From: Caldisericota bacterium
Lineage (GTDB): Bacteria; Bipolaricaulota; Bipolaricaulia; Bipolaricaulales; Bipolaricaulaceae
Assembly (NCBI GenBank): GCA_013151115.1
Contig: JAADIW010000072.1
Span: 1 to 21,927 of the forward strand
Direction of reading: 5' to 3'
DNA length: 21,927 nt
Under the pieces are notes generated by a model that made no database searches, was not told where the DNA came from, and saw nothing but the letters and a program-made list of their open reading frames with translations. A program made the translations under genes and the position numbers. Shown one piece after another: positions 7,130 to 15,058 of the stretch. Within the stretch, counting starts at the first letter, position 1. Every line of letters starts with the position of its first letter.

Positions 7130-7618
7130 TCAGGAACTGTGATGCGCACCACCTTCCCGGCGTCTCTCCGCCGGGAGGGCGGCGAGGAGCTCACGGCGCC
7201 GGGCCTTGGAGATCTCGGCGGAGAGCCTACCCCCCTTGACCTTGCCGCAGCCGATCACGTCCCCTCGGTACACGATGGCCACGTAGCCCTCCGGGGCCTC
7301 GGGCCGCTCCACCGCGTGGCCCAGCAGGAGCCGCTCGAGCTCCTCCAGGCTAACCTCCACCCGGTTCCTCCGGATCCCCCCCGCCAGGAGGGAGAGGCCG
7401 AGGCTCGCGGGCTTGAGTCCCCTGCCGTGGAGGTAGAAGAGCCGGACGCCCACGGAATGGACCTTGACCCCCTGGGGAATGAAATCCGCCGTGGTGAGCC
7501 AGAGCCCCCGGGCCCGTTCCACCACCCTCCCGGGGAGCTCCTCCACCCCGAACCTCTCCCGCAGGTATTCGCGGACTACTTCATCCCAACCTTCTGAGGA
7601 CCGCAATGAACCCCCCAT
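7130..7618 (-). CDS. PUA-like RNA-binding protein, RsmF/NOL1-NOP2-fmu C-terminal domain type
   Basis: The product, up to 162 residues, resembles the domain found at the C-terminus of bacterial RsmF (Methyltranf_PUA, COG3270) and as a separate protein in many archaea. Typical parts are KVHSVGVRLFYLHGRGLKPASLGLSLLAG, the EVSLEELERLLLGH helix, and GYVAIVYRGDVIGCGKVKGGRLSAEI near the end. It probably helps the neighbouring methylase bind RNA. The ATG at 7618 lies inside the methylase gene, giving a 38-base overlap in another frame; a TTG at 7606, four bases after a run of six G, is an alternative. Neither has a convincing ribosome-binding site, so translation is probably coupled to the upstream gene. 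It is followed 71 bases later by the VWA gene on the same strand. Confidence 0.78.
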   Translation of the reverse strand: MGGSLRSSEGWDEVVREYLRERFGVEELPGRVVERARGLWLTTADFIPQGVKVHSVGVRLFYLHGRGLKPASLGLSLLAGGIRRNRVEVSLEELERLLLGHAVERPEAPEGYVAIVYRGDVIGCGKVKGGRLSAEISKARRRELLAALPAERRREGGAHHSS

Positions 7619-8474
7619 CGGAATCGAAATGGTGTGGGTATATCCGAACCGCCCTCTCCATCTCCTCCCCGTATTCCTCCCGGCCGAACCGGGGGAGCCC
7701 CCGGGCGTGGGGCACGGGGGGCTCCCAGGGGAGGAGCTCCGCCAGGCCCTTCCTCAGGGCCCCGCTCACCACCCCCTCGTTCTCCTCCGGGGCGATGGTG
7801 CAGGTGGAGTAAACCACGATCCCCCCCGGCACCACGAGCTCCAGGGCCCGGTAGAGGAGCCCCCGCTGGATCGCCGCCATACGCTGGACGTATGAGAGGG
7901 ATGCGCCCCCGCGCAGGTGGGGGTACTTGCGGGCCGTCCCCTCGGCCGAGCACGGCGCGTCCACCAGCGCCCGGTCGAAGATCCCCTCCCCGGGAAAGTG
8001 TTCCCCCCGGCACTCGGTCACCACACAACAGATCGCCCCCAGGCGGTAGACGTTGGCCATCAGGGCCCGTAGGCGCTTCGGGTTCATGTCGTTCGCCACC
8101 AACGTCCCGCGGTTATCCATGAGCGCGGCGATCTGGGTGGTCTTCCCCCCGGGGGCGGCACAGAGGTCGAGGATCCTCTCGCCGGGCTTCGGGTCCAGGG
8201 CCAGGGCCGGCAATGTCTGGGTCGCTTCCTGTACGTAGTAGAGCCCCAGCCAGTGTTCCAGGGTGGCCCCGATGGGGACGTCCCCCTCTACCTGGAAGAG
8301 GAGCGGATTCCATCCCAACGGTTTCAACTTGAGCCCCCTCGATTCGAGACGGGACCTCAGGACATCGGGGGTGGTCTTTAGGGTGTTGGCACGTATCACG
8401 GTGGGCAACGGCGTGTGAATCGCTTCTATGAATTTCTCCCAATCCGGAATGATCCCTTTATATCGTTCCATCAT
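7581..8474 (-). CDS. RsmF/Nop2p-type RNA (cytosine-5) methyltransferase
   Basis: This 297-residue enzyme belongs to the NOL1/NOP2/sun family that makes 5-methylcytosine in rRNA or tRNA with SAM. The N-terminal part has PTVIRANTLKTT (24-35). The SAM motif is DLCAAPGGKT (103-112). The two catalytic cysteines lie in DAPCSAEGT (Cys175, motif IV) and STCTIAPEENE (Cys225, motif VI). The chain ends just after the last core strand, DGGFIAVLRRLG, so it lacks the C-terminal domains of bacterial RsmF and looks like the short archaeal Nop2p form; the PUA-like part is the next, overlapping gene. Two tandem ATGs (8474 and 8471) are possible; GGAG lies four or seven bases upstream, which favours the second slightly. 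The exact target cytosine cannot be told from sequence. Confidence 0.9.
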   Translation of the reverse strand: MMERYKGIIPDWEKFIEAIHTPLPTVIRANTLKTTPDVLRSRLESRGLKLKPLGWNPLLFQVEGDVPIGATLEHWLGLYYVQEATQTLPALALDPKPGERILDLCAAPGGKTTQIAALMDNRGTLVANDMNPKRLRALMANVYRLGAICCVVTECRGEHFPGEGIFDRALVDAPCSAEGTARKYPHLRGGASLSYVQRMAAIQRGLLYRALELVVPGGIVVYSTCTIAPEENEGVVSGALRKGLAELLPWEPPVPHARGLPRFGREEYGEEMERAVRIYPHHFDSDGGFIAVLRRLG

Positions 8475-8633
8475 CGTTCTCCGGGCGGCATTCGCCCTGG
8501 GACCGCGTCGCCCACCGTGCCGTCCGTTTGGGGCGATATCCCCTCCCGTGAAGTACCACCACGGCCCTCAAACCTACCCCCCGTCGGACCGGGACACAAC
8601 CGGCGCGGGAAGGACGGCCGACCCCGACGCATG

Positions 8634-8661
8634 TTGACACGCGACGCCGTGGATCTACAGT
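8634..8661 (+). promoter_or_regulatory. Promoter of the V/A-ATPase operon
   Basis: A perfect TTGACA (8634-8639) and TACAGT (8656-8661, four of six) are separated by 16 bases. A start about seven bases on leaves a leader of roughly 50 bases before the first gene. This is the best -35 hexamer I noticed in the window and sits in its longest intergenic gap (8475-8717), upstream of a ten-gene operon. Nothing else recognisable was seen in that gap. Confidence 0.6.
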
Positions 8662-8717
8662 ATACGGGTTCGCCTTTTTTGAACCGTTTCAGGTTTCCCT
8701 GTAGGCTGCAACCCGTC

Positions 8718-9041
8718 ATGGTGGAGAGATACTTGCGGGCCATCCTCTCCGCGGAGGAAGAGGCCCAACGTATCGAGGAAGAGGGGAAGAGGAGGGCGGC
8801 GGAGATCCTGGCGGCCGCGGGGGATAAGCGCAAGGATCTCTTCTCCCAGGCCGAGCGCAGGGCGAAGGCCCGCCTCGAGGAGCTACGGGCCGAGGAGGCC
8901 CGGAAGGCGGAGGAGGAGATCGCCGCCCTCAGAGAGAAGCACCTCCGACTCCTCCGGGCCCTGGAGGAGAGCTATCGGCGTGAGAAGGAGGGGATCCTGG
9001 AGGAGCTCTTGGGGGAGGTAGCCCTCTTCCGGGGAGGCTGA
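8718..9041 (+). CDS. atpH: V/A-type ATP synthase subunit H (G), peripheral stalk
   Basis: The 107-residue product is almost entirely charged coiled coil, rich in Glu, Arg, Lys and Ala (EEEAQRIEEEGKRRAAEIL; EELRAEEARKAEEEIAALREKHL), as expected for the small stalk subunit (archaeal H, Thermus G) that pairs with subunit E. Sequence alone would not prove the identity; being first in the ATPase operon does most of the work. The ATG at 8718 has a poor ribosome-binding site; the following GTG at 8721 is an alternative. The open frame runs upstream to 8415, but it would cross the promoter, so the short form is chosen. The stop lies two bases before the subunit C start. Confidence 0.82.
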   Translation: MVERYLRAILSAEEEAQRIEEEGKRRAAEILAAAGDKRKDLFSQAERRAKARLEELRAEEARKAEEEIAALREKHLRLLRALEESYRREKEGILEELLGEVALFRGG

Positions 9042-9043
9042 GG

Positions 9044-9997
9044 GTGTCCGCTTACCACCTGGCTAAGGTCAGGGCGAAGCTCTCCCGTATGCTTTCGGAG
9101 GAGGAGCTTCGGGCCCTGGGAGATGAACCCCTGGAAGCGGCCCTGGAGCGGCTCCGCGGGACCCCTTATGGGCGTCATCTCGGGGGCGACGCGGCGATCG
9201 CGGAGGGGCTGCGCCGCGGGTTCTGGGAGGACGTAGCCCCCTTCTTCCTCTCCCTCCGCGGCCGGGACAGGGCGCTCCTGGAGGCCGTGCTCGCCCGTTG
9301 GCGTGTGGAAAACCTGAAGCTCATCGTCCGCGCCAAGATCCGGGGGATCCCCTCCCGCGAGGTGGAACCCCTTCTCCACGAGCTCCCGTGGGAGAAGGTG
9401 GATTACAAGGCCCTCCTGGCCGTGCCCGGGCTCGAGGCCCTGGCCAAAGCCCTCCCCTGGCCGGATTACGCCCGGAGGATCGAAGCGGTGCACCAACAAG
9501 TAGGTGACCGGGAGGAGACCTTCCCCTACGAGGCGGGATTGGATTCGCTGTATCTGGAGCGCCTTATCCATCATCTGGCCGGGGCGGGTCCCGATGTGGT
9601 GCCCATCCTGCGGAACCGGGTGGCGAAGGAGCTTTTCCTCTGGTGCTTCCGCCTGAAGGGCTACGGCCTTACCTTCCCGGAGATGGTGGGGGTCCTCCCG
9701 GACTTCCGCCCCCTGATCCCCCAGGAGGAGCTGCGGCGGATCGTGGAGGACCCCGGGGGCTGGCGGGGGGTCGCCCGGTTCCTGGGCCCGGGAGCCGAGG
9801 GGGAACTCTCCCGATTGGAGGAGCTGGACCTCGGCGCCCTCGGAGACCTCTTCGACAGGGATTTGGTGTCGAAGGTGAGGAGGGCGTTCGCCACGGCGCC
9901 CTTCGGCGTGGGGATCGTGGTGGGCTACGTTTACCTTAAGGAACTCGAGCTGCGGCGGCTCATCCGGCTCCTGGAGGGGAAGGGGGTGAGGACCTAG
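9044..9997 (+). CDS. atpC: V/A-type ATP synthase subunit C (d-like, central stalk base)
   Basis: Subunit C (AC39/d family) is the funnel that couples the central shaft to the proteolipid ring. The 317-residue protein is helical with no membrane segments and shows typical family parts: VRAKLSRMLSEEEL near the start, RWRVENLKLIVRAKIRGI (about 86-103), and the C-terminal PFGVGIVVGYVYLKELELRRLIRLLEGK, which corresponds to the conserved YLxxKExExRNL end of the family. The GTG start at 9044 lies two bases after the subunit H stop and follows GGGGAGG at 9031-9037. In Thermus and most archaea this gene lies between E and F; here it precedes I. Confidence 0.92.
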   Translation: MSAYHLAKVRAKLSRMLSEEELRALGDEPLEAALERLRGTPYGRHLGGDAAIAEGLRRGFWEDVAPFFLSLRGRDRALLEAVLARWRVENLKLIVRAKIRGIPSREVEPLLHELPWEKVDYKALLAVPGLEALAKALPWPDYARRIEAVHQQVGDREETFPYEAGLDSLYLERLIHHLAGAGPDVVPILRNRVAKELFLWCFRLKGYGLTFPEMVGVLPDFRPLIPQEELRRIVEDPGGWRGVARFLGPGAEGELSRLEELDLGALGDLFDRDLVSKVRRAFATAPFGVGIVVGYVYLKELELRRLIRLLEGKGVRT

Positions 9998-9999
9998 CC

Positions 10000-11955
10000 A
10001 TGTTCATCACGGAGAAGATGTACCGGGTGTACCTCTTCCTCCCCCGTGAGGACCTCACCGCCTTCTGGGATGCCGTGGGCCGCTTCGGGGGACTGCAGCC
10101 GGAGGACGTACAGCGGATAGAGGGGCTGCGGGGAAGGCTCCGCTTCGTCGATCTCTCCTCCCTCATCTCCCGGCTACGGGAGGCGGCCTCCGTGCTCAAA
10201 GTGGACCTGGACGGGCCCCTCTCCGACCCGGGGATCTCCCCCCTTCCCCCGGACGAGCTCGCCGCGCGGCTCAAGCCGCTGGAGGAGGAGCTCGGGAAGG
10301 CACGGGAGAGGGAGCGCTCCCTGCATGAACGACGGCGGACCCTGGAGCGGGAATTGGAACACCTACGGATCCAGGAGGCCCACCTGCGGCTCCTCACGCC
10401 ACTGGAGGCCGACATCGGGGACCTCTTCCGGCTGCGGCGGTTCGCCGTCCTGGCGGGGACCATGCCGGACTACCGCTTCCCGGCCCTGGAACGCAGCCTC
10501 CACCGCTATCCCCACCTCCTCCTCCCTTACCGGCGCCATCGACACCGGGTACAGCTCCTGGTGGTGTGCCCGCGGGAACACCTGGACGAGGTCCGCAAGG
10601 CACTGGAGGCGGCCCTGTTCCGTCCCTTGGAGATCCCGGAGGAACTCCGGGGGAAGCCCCGGGAGGCCCTGGAGCTCCTGGAGCGACGCCGGGAGGAGCT
10701 CCGCGGGGAGCTGGAGAAGCTCCGGGAGGAGGAGGCCCGCTTCGAGGAGTGGCGACGGGGGAAGGCCGATGAGGTCGGGGACTTCCTGAGGGTGAACGCT
10801 GCCGTCCTGGGGGCCCGGGGGCTCGGGGGGGAGACGCGCGAGGTGGCCCTGGTCACCGGCTGGGTCCCCGGTAGGGAGCTCGCGGGGCTTCAGCGGGCGG
10901 TGCGTGGGAGGAAGGAATGGGTCCTGGAGGCCCATGAGATCCCGTACCGGATGGCCGTGGACCGCGACGGCCTCCCGGTGCCGACGGAGCTACGGAATCC
11001 CCGCCCCTTGAAACCTTTCGAGGCCCTGGTCCGGCTATACGGGCTCCCCCGCTACGGGGGCTTCGACCCCACGGTGCTCTTCTCGCTCCTCTTCGTGGGA
11101 CTCTTCGGGATGATGTTCGGGGACCTGGGACACGGGTTCGTCCTGTTCCTCTTGGGACTCCTGGCGCAGGCCCTCCCCGTACGGCCGGGGCTGCGCCGGG
11201 CCGGGGCGTTGCTGCTGCCGGTGGGGCTTTCTTCCATGGTCTTCGGGATCCTCTACGGGAGTGTGTTCGGATATGAGGACCTCATCCCCGCCCTTTGGTT
11301 CCATCCCATGGACGCCATCGATCGGCTGTTGACCTACGCCATCGCCATCGGGGCGGGGGTGATCGTGGTGGGGATCCTGGCCAACATCTGGGCCAAGCTG
11401 ATCCAGGCCCGCCTGGGGGAGCTACTATGGGAACGGTTCGGGATCCTGGGGCTCTGGTTTTACCTGGCGGGGCTCCTCTCGCTCGGGCTCTCCCGGGGCT
11501 TCTCCGCGCTTAACCTCGCCCTCGTGCTCGTCCCCCTGGCCCTCATGACCGGGGGGAACCTCGTCCGGGAGCTGCGCCGGAGGGACGAGGGTTCCCGGGG
11601 CCTCGTCCTTCTCATCGGTGCCGTGGACCTCTTCGAGACCCTCATCGTCTATTTCAGCAACACCCTCTCCTTCATCCGGGTGGCCGCCTTCGCGCTGAAC
11701 CACGTGGCCCTGTCCTTGGCCATCTTCCAGGTGGCGGACATGCTCCGCTCCTTGCCCGGCGGTCGGTTCATCGACGGACTCCTCGTGGCCGGGGGCAACC
11801 TCCTCATCCTCGTGCTCGAGGGGGGGATCGTGGCGATACAGGTGCTGCGACTCGAGTTCTACGAATTCTTCTCCAAATTCTTCGAGGCGGAGGGAGTACC
11901 CTTCCGGCCCTTCCGCCTGCGGATCCAACGTGGGAAGGAGGTAAGCCATGCGTAA
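10000..11955 (+). CDS. atpI: V/A-type ATP synthase subunit I (a), ion channel
   Basis: Subunit I forms the two half-channels beside the rotating ring and anchors the peripheral stalk. The 651-residue product has a cytoplasmic N-terminal half with a long coiled-coil arm (about 85-130 and 220-260) and a membrane half starting near residue 350 with PTVLFSLLFVGLFGMMFGDLGHG, the usual first helix. Several further hydrophobic segments follow. The essential arginine is visible in SNTLSFIRVAAFALNHVAL (Arg560), the match to Thermus Arg563 and yeast Vph1 Arg735 by family knowledge. The ATG at 10000 lies two bases past the subunit C stop. The gene end overlaps the subunit K start by eight bases. Confidence 0.95.
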   Translation: MFITEKMYRVYLFLPREDLTAFWDAVGRFGGLQPEDVQRIEGLRGRLRFVDLSSLISRLREAASVLKVDLDGPLSDPGISPLPPDELAARLKPLEEELGKARERERSLHERRRTLERELEHLRIQEAHLRLLTPLEADIGDLFRLRRFAVLAGTMPDYRFPALERSLHRYPHLLLPYRRHRHRVQLLVVCPREHLDEVRKALEAALFRPLEIPEELRGKPREALELLERRREELRGELEKLREEEARFEEWRRGKADEVGDFLRVNAAVLGARGLGGETREVALVTGWVPGRELAGLQRAVRGRKEWVLEAHEIPYRMAVDRDGLPVPTELRNPRPLKPFEALVRLYGLPRYGGFDPTVLFSLLFVGLFGMMFGDLGHGFVLFLLGLLAQALPVRPGLRRAGALLLPVGLSSMVFGILYGSVFGYEDLIPALWFHPMDAIDRLLTYAIAIGAGVIVVGILANIWAKLIQARLGELLWERFGILGLWFYLAGLLSLGLSRGFSALNLALVLVPLALMTGGNLVRELRRRDEGSRGLVLLIGAVDLFETLIVYFSNTLSFIRVAAFALNHVALSLAIFQVADMLRSLPGGRFIDGLLVAGGNLLILVLEGGIVAIQVLRLEFYEFFSKFFEAEGVPFRPFRLRIQRGKEVSHA

Positions 11956-12307
11956 GATCGTCTATGGATTCCTGGCCTTTAACGGCCTCGTCTTCCTGGT
12001 CAGTATAGGGATCATCGCGTTCGTGCTTATCGCCTATCATCCCCAGACCGCGGCCCAGACGGCCGACCAGGTCGCTCCACCCCAGACCTCCACGGGAAAG
12101 GGGATAGCCCTCCTCGGGGCCGCCATGGCCACCGCGGGGAGCTCGCTGGGCGCGGGGGTGGCCCTCTCCGGCGTGGGGGCGGCGGCCATCGGCGCGGTGA
12201 CGGAGAAGCCGGGGATGTTCGGTCTGACATTGGTATACGTGGGGCTGGCCGAGGGGATCGCCATCTACGGGATCGTGATCTCCATCATGATCCTGGGCCG
12301 GATCTGA
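11948..12307 (+). CDS. atpK: V/A-type ATP synthase subunit K (proteolipid c ring)
   Basis: The 119-residue proteolipid carries one c-type hairpin: a glycine/alanine-rich helix (about 52-81, GAAMATAGSSLGAGVALSGVG) and a second helix (about 91-117) holding the ion-binding Glu102 in GLAEGIAIYG. The AEGIAIYG sequence is close to archaeal proteolipids. In front is an extra hydrophobic segment (about 7-29) plus a polar Gln/Thr/Pro linker (30-50). This may be an uncleaved third helix or a signal peptide; Thermus c subunits do carry a cleaved leader. The Gln ligand known from Na+-binding Enterococcus K is not evident, so protons are a mild preference. The ATG at 11948 overlaps subunit I by eight bases and follows GGAAGGAGG. 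Confidence 0.92.
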   Translation: MRKIVYGFLAFNGLVFLVSIGIIAFVLIAYHPQTAAQTADQVAPPQTSTGKGIALLGAAMATAGSSLGAGVALSGVGAAAIGAVTEKPGMFGLTLVYVGLAEGIAIYGIVISIMILGRI

Positions 12308-12318
12308 GGGGAGGGGAC

Positions 12319-12630
12319 ATGGCCCGGGAGAGGATCTGCATCATCGGCTCCGAGGAGACGGTGCTCGGGTTCAGGCTTCTGGGGATCCCCGGGGACATCC
12401 CGGCCGGACCGGAGGAGGTGCGCCGGCTCCTGCGGGAACGCTTCGCCGATCCCGAGATGGCCCTGATCCTCATCGAGGACCGGGTGGCGGCCCAGGCACC
12501 GGATCTGGTGGCGGAACTCCAGGCCTCGAAGGAGTTCCCCCTGGTGGTGCAGATCCCCGGGCCCCGTGGTCCCCTGGCCGAGGAGAGCATCAGGGACTTC
12601 ATCGTGGGCGCTATCGGGGTGCGGCTATGA
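12319..12630 (+). CDS. atpF: V/A-type ATP synthase subunit F
   Basis: Subunit F is a small Rossmann-like protein on the central rotor that can extend and regulate activity. The 103-residue product has the typical order: ICIIGSEETVLGFRLLGI at the start, ALILIEDRVAAQAPDLV in the middle (about 50-66), and PLVVQIPGPRGP followed by ESIRDFIVGAIGVRL at the end. These match the FxxIGDxDTVLGFRLAG, I-ITE and PxIVxIPxxxGP---SI---I--AIG pattern of the family. The start ATG follows GAGGGGAGGGG. The stop TGA overlaps the subunit E start as ATGA. Confidence 0.94.
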   Translation: MARERICIIGSEETVLGFRLLGIPGDIPAGPEEVRRLLRERFADPEMALILIEDRVAAQAPDLVAELQASKEFPLVVQIPGPRGPLAEESIRDFIVGAIGVRL

Positions 12631-13268
12631 CCGAGATCAGGGTGAGCGGCGATCTCAAGGCCCTGGTGGAACACGTGCTCCGGGGGGCCCGGGAGCGGGC
12701 CGCCCGGGAGGTGGAGGAGGCGAGGAAACGGGCGGAGGCCCTCATCCAGCGGGCCGAGGCCGAAGCCGAGGCGAGGGAGGAGGAGCTCGTGCGCGGAGGG
12801 CTGGAGGAGATAACGCGTGCCCACCGCCGCCTCGTCTCCCAGGCGGAATTGGAATTCCGGGAGGAACTCCTGGCGAAAAAAGCCGCCATCGTGGCCGATC
12901 TCCTCTCCTCACTGGAAGAGGAACTCGTGCGGCGCTGCCGGGAGGGCGGGCCGGAGTACCTACGGGGTCTCGTGGAGTTCGCCCGGGCCGCCGTGGCCGC
13001 CGAGGGGACGGCAAGGGCGGTCGTCTACCTCTCCCGGGAGGACCTCCAACGCTATCGGGACGACCTCCGTCGATCCCTATCGGAGGCGGGGGTCGCGACG
13101 GTGGAATTCCGGGAGAGCGATATCCGGGGCGGGATCATCGTGGAACTCCCGGAGAGGGGGATCCAGTTCGACGGCTCCATCTCCCAGGTCCTGCGGGAGC
13201 TGCGGCCCCGCCTGGAGCGGCTCCTCCAGGAGAGGGTCTTCTCCCCGGCGGAAGGGGGTGATGGTTGA
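12627..13268 (+). CDS. atpE: V/A-type ATP synthase subunit E, peripheral stalk
   Basis: Subunit E pairs with H/G to form the stator stalk. The 213-residue product has a charged N-terminal coiled coil (about 10-90, AREVEEARKRAEALIQRAEAEA) and a globular C-terminal head with the family's RGGIIVELPERGIQFDGS (near 166-183), equivalent to the GG-----G-I--D-S motif that contacts the catalytic head. It starts in an ATGA overlap with subunit F and its stop shares one base with the subunit A ATG, both signs of coupled translation. Confidence 0.93.
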   Translation: MTEIRVSGDLKALVEHVLRGARERAAREVEEARKRAEALIQRAEAEAEAREEELVRGGLEEITRAHRRLVSQAELEFREELLAKKAAIVADLLSSLEEELVRRCREGGPEYLRGLVEFARAAVAAEGTARAVVYLSREDLQRYRDDLRRSLSEAGVATVEFRESDIRGGIIVELPERGIQFDGSISQVLRELRPRLERLLQERVFSPAEGGDG

Positions 13269-15058
13269 TGCCACCGGAGGAGAGCGGCACGGTGACCTAC
13301 ATCAACGGGCCCGTGGTCAAGGCCTCGGGGATGGCCGAGGCCAGCATGATGGAGCTCGTCTACGTGTCCGAGGAGCGCCTGGCCTGGGAGATCATCGCCC
13401 TGGAAGAGGACGTGGCCACGATCCAGGTCTACGAGGACACCACCGGCATCAAGCCCGGGATGCCCGTCTACCGCTCCGGGAGCCCCCTGGCGGTGGAGCT
13501 CGGGCCGGGTTTGGTGGGGCAGGTCCTGGACGGGATCGGCCGCCCCTTGAACGTGATGCGCGAGAAGCAGGGGGCCTTCCTGCGCCGGGGCCTCCAAGTT
13601 CCCACCCTGGATCGGGAGCGGAAATGGCCCTTCGTCCCCAACGTCTCCCCGGGGGCGGAGGTGAAGCCCGGGGACATCCTGGGGACAGTGCGGGAGACGC
13701 CCCTCCTGGAACACCGGATCGTGGTCCCTGAGGGGGTTGCGGGGAAGGTGATACGGGTCGCCCCGGAGGGCGAGTACACCGTCACCGAGACCATCGCGGT
13801 CATCGCGACCGGGGACGGGGAGCGGGAGGTGAAGCTCATGCGCCGCTGGCCGGTGCGGCGTTCCCACCCCCTGAAGGAACGGCTGAAGCCCTCCGTGCCC
13901 TTGATCACCGGGCAGCGGGTCCTGGACATCTTCTTCCCCCTGGCCAAGGGCGGGGCCGCGGCCATCCCCGGGGGGTTCGGGGCCGGGAAGACGGTGTTGC
14001 AACACCAGCTCGCCTCCTGGTCCGATGCCGACGTGATCATCTACATCGGCTGCGGGGAACGGGGCAACGAGATGACCGACGTGCTGCGCCAGTTCCCCGA
14101 ACTCCAGGACCCCCGCACCGGTCGGCCCCTGATGGAGCGGACCATCCTCATCGCCAACACCTCTAACATGCCGGTCACCGCCAGGGAGAGCTCCATCTAC
14201 ACCGGGGTGACCATCGCCGAGTACTTTCGGGACATGGGATACCACGTGGCCCTGATGGCCGACTCCACCTCCCGTTGGGCCGAAGCGGTGCGGGAGATCG
14301 CCGGACGCTTGGAGGAGATGCCGGTGGAAGAGGGCTTCCCGGCGTATCTCCCGGCCCGCCTGGCGGAGTTCTACGAGCGGGCCGGCTACGGCAAGGTGGC
14401 GGATGATCGCTACGGCTCCGTGACCATCATCGGGGCGGTCTCCCCTCCCGGGGGCGATTTCACCGAGCCGGTGACCCAACACACCAAGAGGTTCGTCCGC
14501 GCGTTCTGGGCCCTGGACAAGAGGCTCGCCTTCGCCCGGCACTTCCCGGCCGTCTCCTGGATCGATTCCTACAGCGAGTACGTGGACGACATCGCCCCAT
14601 GGTGGGAGGGCAAATACGGGGTGGATTGGCGGGGACTCCGGCAGCGGGCCCTCTCCATCCTGGCCAGGGAGAATGAGCTCCAGAAGATCGTCCAGATCAT
14701 CGGCCCCGACGCCCTGCCCGATGAGCAGCGCCTCGTCCTGCACGTGGCCGCCATGATCAAGGAGGGATTCCTGCAACAGAACGCCCTGGACCCCGTCGAC
14801 CGCTACTCCACCCCCGAGAAGGAGCTCAAGCTATTGGAGCTCCTAATGCACTACGAGGATCGGGCCCGGGATCTGGTGCGGCAGGGTCTCCCGGTGTACC
14901 GGATCCAGGGGATGAAGGTGAACCGGGCCCTCCTCGCGGCCCGCCACGAGATCCCCGATGACAAGCTAGAGGAATTGGAGGCGTTGCGGGAGCGGATGGA
15001 CGCCGAGTTCGACGCCCTGGAGAAGGAGATTCCCCGGCCGAGGGAGGTGAGGTCGTGA
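13268..15058 (+). CDS. atpA: V/A-type ATP synthase catalytic subunit A
   Basis: Subunit A binds and hydrolyses or makes ATP. The 596-residue product has the N-terminal barrel with YINGPVV, the A-specific non-homologous insert (about 110-190), the Walker A loop GGFGAGKT (235-242, Lys241), the catalytic glutamate in GCGERGNEM (Glu264), Walker B-type LMADSTSRWAEA, and SPPGGDFTEPV. In most family members the P-loop reads GPFG-GKT; here Gly replaces Pro at 236. The ATG at 13268 overlaps the subunit E stop by one base; the TTG at 13265 is also possible. The stop at 15056-15058 overlaps the next gene. An F-type alpha/beta is excluded by the insert and by the pairing with subunit B. Confidence 0.97.
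   Translation: MPPEESGTVTYINGPVVKASGMAEASMMELVYVSEERLAWEIIALEEDVATIQVYEDTTGIKPGMPVYRSGSPLAVELGPGLVGQVLDGIGRPLNVMREKQGAFLRRGLQVPTLDRERKWPFVPNVSPGAEVKPGDILGTVRETPLLEHRIVVPEGVAGKVIRVAPEGEYTVTETIAVIATGDGEREVKLMRRWPVRRSHPLKERLKPSVPLITGQRVLDIFFPLAKGGAAAIPGGFGAGKTVLQHQLASWSDADVIIYIGCGERGNEMTDVLRQFPELQDPRTGRPLMERTILIANTSNMPVTARESSIYTGVTIAEYFRDMGYHVALMADSTSRWAEAVREIAGRLEEMPVEEGFPAYLPARLAEFYERAGYGKVADDRYGSVTIIGAVSPPGGDFTEPVTQHTKRFVRAFWALDKRLAFARHFPAVSWIDSYSEYVDDIAPWWEGKYGVDWRGLRQRALSILARENELQKIVQIIGPDALPDEQRLVLHVAAMIKEGFLQQNALDPVDRYSTPEKELKLLELLMHYEDRARDLVRQGLPVYRIQGMKVNRALLAARHEIPDDKLEELEALRERMDAEFDALEKEIPRPREVRS

Noticed and set aside
7606..7618. A sequencing error in the six-G run that would fuse the m5C methylase and PUA-like genes
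   Set aside because: Deleting one G would destroy the conserved last strand of the catalytic domain (FIAVLRRL), which reads correctly in its own frame.
13052..14776. A 574-codon minus-strand open frame across ATPase subunits E and A
   Set aside because: It is antisense to highly conserved subunit genes and has the same low-complexity composition as other shadows.
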